The notes under the pieces are model-generated. The model ran no database searches, was not told the origin of the DNA, and was given only the letters and a program-made list of their open reading frames with translations. This document shows, piece by piece, positions 60,938 to 64,000 of a stretch of DNA of 64,000 nucleotides. This DNA comes from Lysobacterales bacterium (GTDB lineage: Bacteria; Pseudomonadota; Gammaproteobacteria; Xanthomonadales; Xanthomonadaceae). The position numbers and the translations under genes were made by a program. Position 1 is the stretch's first letter. The number at the start of each line of letters is the position of its first letter. The stretch lies in contig JAFLDZ010000001.1 of the NCBI GenBank assembly GCA_017302135.1, positions 1-64,000 on the forward strand. Direction: 5' to 3'.

Positions 60938-61342
60938 CTATTGCTTCTTCTTGCGGACGTACATGACCAGCGCGTGGTCCTCGATGTCGAAGCCGTAGTC
61001 GGCCGCGATCCTGCGCTGCAATTCTTCGATCTCAGCGCTTTCGAACTCGATGATCTTGCCGGTCTCGACGTCGACCATGTGATCGTGGTGATCGCCCCGG
61101 TCCAGTTCATAGACCGCGTGCCCGCCTTCGAAATTATGCTTCAGCACCAGGCCGGCAGCCTCGAACTGCGTCAACACCCGATAGACCGTGGCCAGCCCGA
61201 TCTCGTCACCATCGTCGACCAGTTTTCGATAGATGTCTTCTGCGGTCATGTGACGCGGCAGGGCCTGCTGCAAAAGCTCCAGCACACGCATGCGGGGGTG
61301 GGTGACTTTGAGGCCGAGCTTGCGAAGGTCTGTGGATTCCAT
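60938..61342 (-). CDS. fur: Ferric uptake regulator Fur
   Basis: The 134-residue protein begins M-E-S-T-D-L-R-K-L-G-L-K-V-T and has the winged helix with A-E-D-I-Y-R-K-L-V-D and G-L-A-T-V-Y-R-V-L-T-Q-F. The metal site shows as D-R-G-D-H-H-D-H-M (about residues 86-94). It lacks the C-x-x-C pairs of some Fur proteins. It is divergent from bamE, the usual gammaproteobacterial arrangement. The longer frame start is rejected. Confidence 0.93.
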   Translation of the reverse strand: MESTDLRKLGLKVTHPRMRVLELLQQALPRHMTAEDIYRKLVDDGDEIGLATVYRVLTQFEAAGLVLKHNFEGGHAVYELDRGDHHDHMVDVETGKIIEFESAEIEELQRRIAADYGFDIEDHALVMYVRKKKQ

Positions 61343-61481
61343 GAATGCGGTCCGTGGGTTCGAACTGGGGGGAGCGGCATCCAACCCGCGATGAACAACT
61401 GCTCCTGATCCGGCTGACGGCATTGCCGGCCCCCAGTGTATCATCGGCAGGCGCATTACCCCCTTTCCTGCCGGTCGCCTC

Positions 61482-61901
61482 ATGCCCACCATCCACTGCC
61501 GTTCGCTTCGTACACCGCTGCTCGTGCTCGCTGTCGCAATCGCCACCAGCGGCTGCGGCATCCTCTACAAGCAGCCGATCTACCAGGGCAACCTGATCGA
61601 CAAGACTGCGGTGGAGCAGTTGCAAACAGGAATGAGCAAGCAGGATGTGATGGGCCTGCTGGGCACGCCGTCGATCTCCGATCCCTACAACGAGAATCGA
61701 TGGGACTACACCGCGACCCAGCGCATCGATCGTCGCGGCACGACCGAAGTGAAGAATTTCACGGTGTATTTCGAGAACGGTTCGGTCGCGAAATGGGAAG
61801 GCGAGTATTTCGCCGAACAGGACGATACGCTGGCCGCGAATGCCGGTCGTCAATTCGGGCCGAATCTGGCGAAAGACGACAAGAAAAAGAAGCGCCGCTG
61901 A
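61482..61901 (+). CDS. bamE: BamE outer-membrane assembly lipoprotein
   Basis: The 139-residue protein has a signal peptide ending in a lipobox (A-T-S-G-C, Cys about residue 25), then the SmpA/OmlA domain: I-Y-Q-G-N-L, V-E-Q-L-Q-T-G-M-S-K-Q-D-V and L-L-G-T-P. The tail is basic. BamE is part of the Bam complex that inserts beta-barrel proteins. It is divergent from fur. Confidence 0.92.
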   Translation: MPTIHCRSLRTPLLVLAVAIATSGCGILYKQPIYQGNLIDKTAVEQLQTGMSKQDVMGLLGTPSISDPYNENRWDYTATQRIDRRGTTEVKNFTVYFENGSVAKWEGEYFAEQDDTLAANAGRQFGPNLAKDDKKKKRR

Positions 61902-61907
61902 GGCGAC

Positions 61908-62168
61908 TCACTTGCCGGCGCGTCGACGCCGGGCTTCCTTGGGGTCGATCGTCAACGGGCGCAGCAGTTCCACCCGGTCGCCGTCCCGTAGTGTCTGTTC
62001 GCCAGTCGCGATATCTCCGTATATCGCCACCCCGGCATGCCCTCCGGGCGTCAGGCCAGCCGCCCCGATCGCTTCGGCGACCGTCGAGCCTTCAGGCATG
62101 TCCAGGCACACCGCCTCATGCCTGCGCGGCCACGCTTGAACCACCTCGACCTGGATCCGTCCGGACAT
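61908..62168 (-). CDS. rnfH: RnfH/RatB family protein
   Basis: The 86-residue protein has the RnfH ubiquitin-like pattern: E-V-V-Q-A-W-P-R-R, V-C-L-D-M-P-E-G-S-T-V and D-R-V-E-L-L-R-P-L-T-I-D-P-K-E-A-R-R-R-R-A. It directly follows ratA (stop to start 3 bases apart), as in many Proteobacteria. Confidence 0.9.
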   Translation of the reverse strand: MSGRIQVEVVQAWPRRHEAVCLDMPEGSTVAEAIGAAGLTPGGHAGVAIYGDIATGEQTLRDGDRVELLRPLTIDPKEARRRRAGK

Positions 62169-62171
62169 CCC

Positions 62172-62603
62172 TCACTCGTCCCCGCGGTCGGCCACGCGCA
62201 CGAAATCGTCGACCATCCGGTCCGCGAGCGTCTGAAACCCCAGCACGAACGCCGGCCCGAGCAATTTGCTGCTGGGTTCGAAATCCAGACTGAGCGTGAC
62301 CTTGCAGGCGCATTCGTCGAGCGCGTGGAACTGCCATCGCCCGGTGAGCTTCCGGAACGGGCCGTCGCGCAACACCATATCGATGTGATGCGGCGGCGTC
62401 AGCGTGTTCTCGGTCGTGAACCAGGTGCTGAGGCCGCCCAGTCCGAGATCCAGCCGTGCCAGCACCCGTGCCGCGTCTGCCTCAAGGACATCTGCTGCTT
62501 CGCACCAGTCGAAACGACGCGGATAAGCGGCAATATCGTTGACCAAGGCGAACATCTTCGCGGCGGAATGTTCGACCAGGGCGGAGCGGTGGATGACCGG
62601 CAT
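62172..62603 (-). CDS. ratA: RatA/Coq10 family START-domain protein
   Basis: The 143-residue protein begins M-P-V-I-H-R-S-A-L-V and shows Y-P-R-R-F-D-W-C-E and F-A-L-V-N-D-I-A-A of the START/cyclase fold. In E. coli RatA has been reported to affect ribosome subunit joining; homologues bind ubiquinone. It is divergent from smpB, with start at 62603. The longer frame start is rejected because it overlaps smpB. Confidence 0.9.
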   Translation of the reverse strand: MPVIHRSALVEHSAAKMFALVNDIAAYPRRFDWCEAADVLEADAARVLARLDLGLGGLSTWFTTENTLTPPHHIDMVLRDGPFRKLTGRWQFHALDECACKVTLSLDFEPSSKLLGPAFVLGFQTLADRMVDDFVRVADRGDE

Positions 62604-62664
62604 GGGGCGTATGACTCGCTGAGGTGACTCGCCAGCCTGCCCCGCTTCAGGGACAATACGACGA

Positions 62665-63192
62665 ATGAGCAAGCAGAAAGACGGTAAGGATAAGGCAAAG
62701 GCAGGTGACAAGGCAGGCAAGAGCGCGCCCGTCACCAAGACGATTGCCCTGAACAAACGCGCCAGGCACGAATACCACCTGGAACAGCGCCATGAGGCCG
62801 GCCTTGCCCTCCAAGGATGGGAACTGAAATCGATCCGCGCCGGTCGCGCCAACATCACCGACGGTTACGCCCTGATCCAGCACGGTGAGCTGTTCCTGAT
62901 CGGCGCACAGTTCACCCCGCTGATCCAGGCATCCAGTCATGTCGTCGCCAATGATCGCCGCACCCGCAAGCTGCTGTTGCACCGGCGCGAGATCGACCAG
63001 TTGATCGGCAAAGTACAGCGCGAGGGTTACACCATCGTGCCGACTGCGATGTACTGGAAAGGCAACAAGGTCAAACTCGAAATCGCGCTCGCAAAGGGCA
63101 AACAGGATCACGACAAGCGCCAGGCCTCCAAGGACCGGGACTGGGCACGCGAGAAGCAGCGCACCATGCGTCGGCACAACAAGGACGCTTGA
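62665..63192 (+). CDS. smpB: SmpB, tmRNA-binding protein
   Basis: The 175-residue protein has the SmpB core: [20 protein letters not shown] and N-I-T-D-G-Y-A, then [11 protein letters not shown] and a basic tail with A-K-G-K. The N-terminus has an extra Lys-rich stretch (about 1-25). It carries tmRNA to stalled ribosomes; the tmRNA gene lies 84 bases downstream. Confidence 0.95.
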   Translation: MSKQKDGKDKAKAGDKAGKSAPVTKTIALNKRARHEYHLEQRHEAGLALQGWELKSIRAGRANITDGYALIQHGELFLIGAQFTPLIQASSHVVANDRRTRKLLLHRREIDQLIGKVQREGYTIVPTAMYWKGNKVKLEIALAKGKQDHDKRQASKDRDWAREKQRTMRRHNKDA

Positions 63193-63276
63193 GAGAGCCC
63201 TGCATCTCGTTCGCATGGCGCTTGAACCCGCCCCTGCCCGGCCCCATACTGAGGTTGTCAGTGGTATCGACTTCCC

Positions 63277-63630
63277 GGGGGTGCACTTGGCTTCGACGGG
63301 AGTAGCAACGTCCACTGGTGCATGCCGAGGGGGTAGCTTTCCTCGCTAATCCAGCTGCAAAACTTAGTTGCCAACGACGACAACTACGCTCTCGCCGCTT
63401 AAGGCGTAAGCCCCGAACCCACTTGTGCCCGTGCTCGTGGATGTAGGGTCATTATCACGGAACAGGCTCCGGCGGCGACCCGTCAACCGGTGTTTAAACA
63501 AAGCGGGTGTGTCTGGCGGTGTGCTTCGCACGTCGTGTTGCCGTCAGCCGAGAACGAACGTCGTGCTAAGCATGTAGTACCAGAGATCGCGCGCTTTCGG
63601 ACGGGGGTTCGATTCCCCCCACCTCCACCA
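63277..63630 (+). ncRNA. ssrA: Transfer-messenger RNA (tmRNA)
   Basis: The RNA starts GGGGGTGCACTTGGCTTCG and ends with a tRNA-like GGTTCGATTC arm and CACCTCCACCA. A tag frame encodes A-N-D-D-N-Y-A-L-A-A followed by TAA (about 63379-63403). With SmpB it rescues stalled ribosomes and marks products for breakdown. Its 3' end is a common integration site, and an integrase gene begins 165 bases later. Confidence 0.95.
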
Positions 63631-63656
63631 TTTCAAGCTCCAAGGCAGTCCAAATC

Positions 63657-63698
63657 AGGCCAGAATCCCCAGCAATATCAAGGGTTCTGGCCTTTTTT
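63657..63698 (+). terminator. Intrinsic terminator after ssrA
   Basis: AGGCCAGAA and TTCTGGCCT form a 9-base stem with a 19-base loop, followed by TTTTTTG. The position 26 bases after the tmRNA CCA fits its transcription end, although the hairpin may belong to the integrated element. Confidence 0.85.
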
Positions 63699-63734
63699 GT
63701 GGCCGATGCTGTCCGATGATGGGTATTGCAATCC

Positions 63735-63794
63735 GGGGGCAACTGGGGGCAACAATGGGGGCAACTGACCCATAGCCGCGACGAGTTGCCCCCA
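63735..63794. repeat. Clustered GGGGGCAAC repeats before the second integrase
   Basis: Three direct copies of GGGGGCAAC lie at about 63735-63743, 63745-63753 and 63756-63764. One inverted copy, GTTGCCCCC, lies at 63786-63794 and touches the integrase ATG. Such clustered sites could be integrase arm-binding sites or an operator for self-control. Confidence 0.55.
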
Positions 63795-64000
63795 ATGCCG
63801 CTCACCGATATCGCCATCCGCAAAGCGAAGCCGACCGACAAACCGCAGCGACTTCCGGACGGCGGCGGCTTGTATCTGGAACTGTCCCCAGCCGGGGGCA
63901 AGTGGTGGCGTCTCAAATACCGTTTCGACGGCAAGGAAAAGCGGATATCACTGGGCACCTACCCCGATACCAGCCTCGCCAGCGCGCGCGACAAGCGCGA
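63795..64000 (+). CDS. Second P4-type integrase, N-terminal part only
   Basis: The open frame begins M-P-L-T-D-I-A-I-R-K-A-K-P and continues L-P-D-G-G-G-L-Y-L-E-L, W-W-R-L-K-Y-R-F-D-G-K-E-K-R-I-S-L-G-T-Y-P-D, the DUF4102 arm-binding domain of P4-type integrases. It runs off the window. It lies right after ssrA, so the tmRNA gene is the attachment site of another element. No good ribosome site is visible before this ATG. Confidence 0.85.
   Translation, partial: MPLTDIAIRKAKPTDKPQRLPDGGGLYLELSPAGGKWWRLKYRFDGKEKRISLGTYPDTSLASARDKR

Noticed and set aside
1..64000. CRISPR array or cas genes
   Set aside because: No regularly spaced direct repeats and no cas gene were seen. The Cas4-like part at 38239-41634 belongs to the TM0106 fusion.

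Overview
The window is high-GC gammaproteobacterial DNA, most likely from Xanthomonadaceae (Xanthomonas, Stenotrophomonas, Luteimonas, Lysobacter and relatives). Four things support this: a copL-copA-copB copper operon, a LexA operator of the form TTAG-N6-TACTA, an imuA-imuB-dnaE2 mutagenesis operon, and the backbone block ffs, fur, bamE, rnfH, ratA, smpB, ssrA at the right. No database search was possible. Family names come from visible motifs, and the genus is inference.

Layout. (1) 1-1528: a truncated class A beta-lactamase-like gene and a HutG-like hydrolase. (2) 1547-11750: a copper-resistance cluster read leftwards. It holds copL, copA, copB, a His-rich cytochrome c, a SnoaL-like protein, a DUF411 protein, a MerR regulator with its operator, a P1B ATPase, an EF-hand protein, a DUF305 protein and a decayed cation diffusion facilitator. 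(3) 12124-18081: a plasmid/ICE-type module with a DUF3987 protein, YqaJ exonuclease, Cys-rich partner, RadC-like and DUF932 proteins, plus two small genes (29 and 34 codons). (4) 18288-45830: a defence- and repair-like island. It holds a ribbon-helix-helix / helicase-nuclease / J-like operon, a divergent SbcD/SbcC-like pair, UvrA2, an IS1182-type element, an OST-HTH protein, a short tyrosine recombinase, an integron gene cassette (attC plus FRG gene), a Sel1-like protein, a TM0106-type nuclease-helicase and, divergent from it, a RelE-UvrD fusion followed by a PIWI-domain (Argonaute-like) protein. (5) 46023-55854: decayed genes around an SOS block (SRAP peptidase and partner, divergent from imuA-imuB-dnaE2, with one LexA box between). 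(6) 56206-60530: a small satellite-like element (AlpA regulator, inovirus-type Gp2, unknown protein, integrase) ending at a tRNA-Ser-like attachment repeat. (7) 60721-63630: conserved chromosome. (8) 63795-64000: the start of a second integrase directly after ssrA, so another element begins there.

The most notable system is 42104-45729. The first gene joins a RelE-like toxin domain to a UvrD-family helicase. The next gene, overlapping by four bases, encodes a 505-residue protein whose C-terminal half reads as a PIWI domain, with acidic residues spaced much like the catalytic tetrad of Thermus thermophilus Argonaute. I know of no described system with this composition. A divergent 1131-residue nuclease-helicase lies beside it and may be part of the same system.
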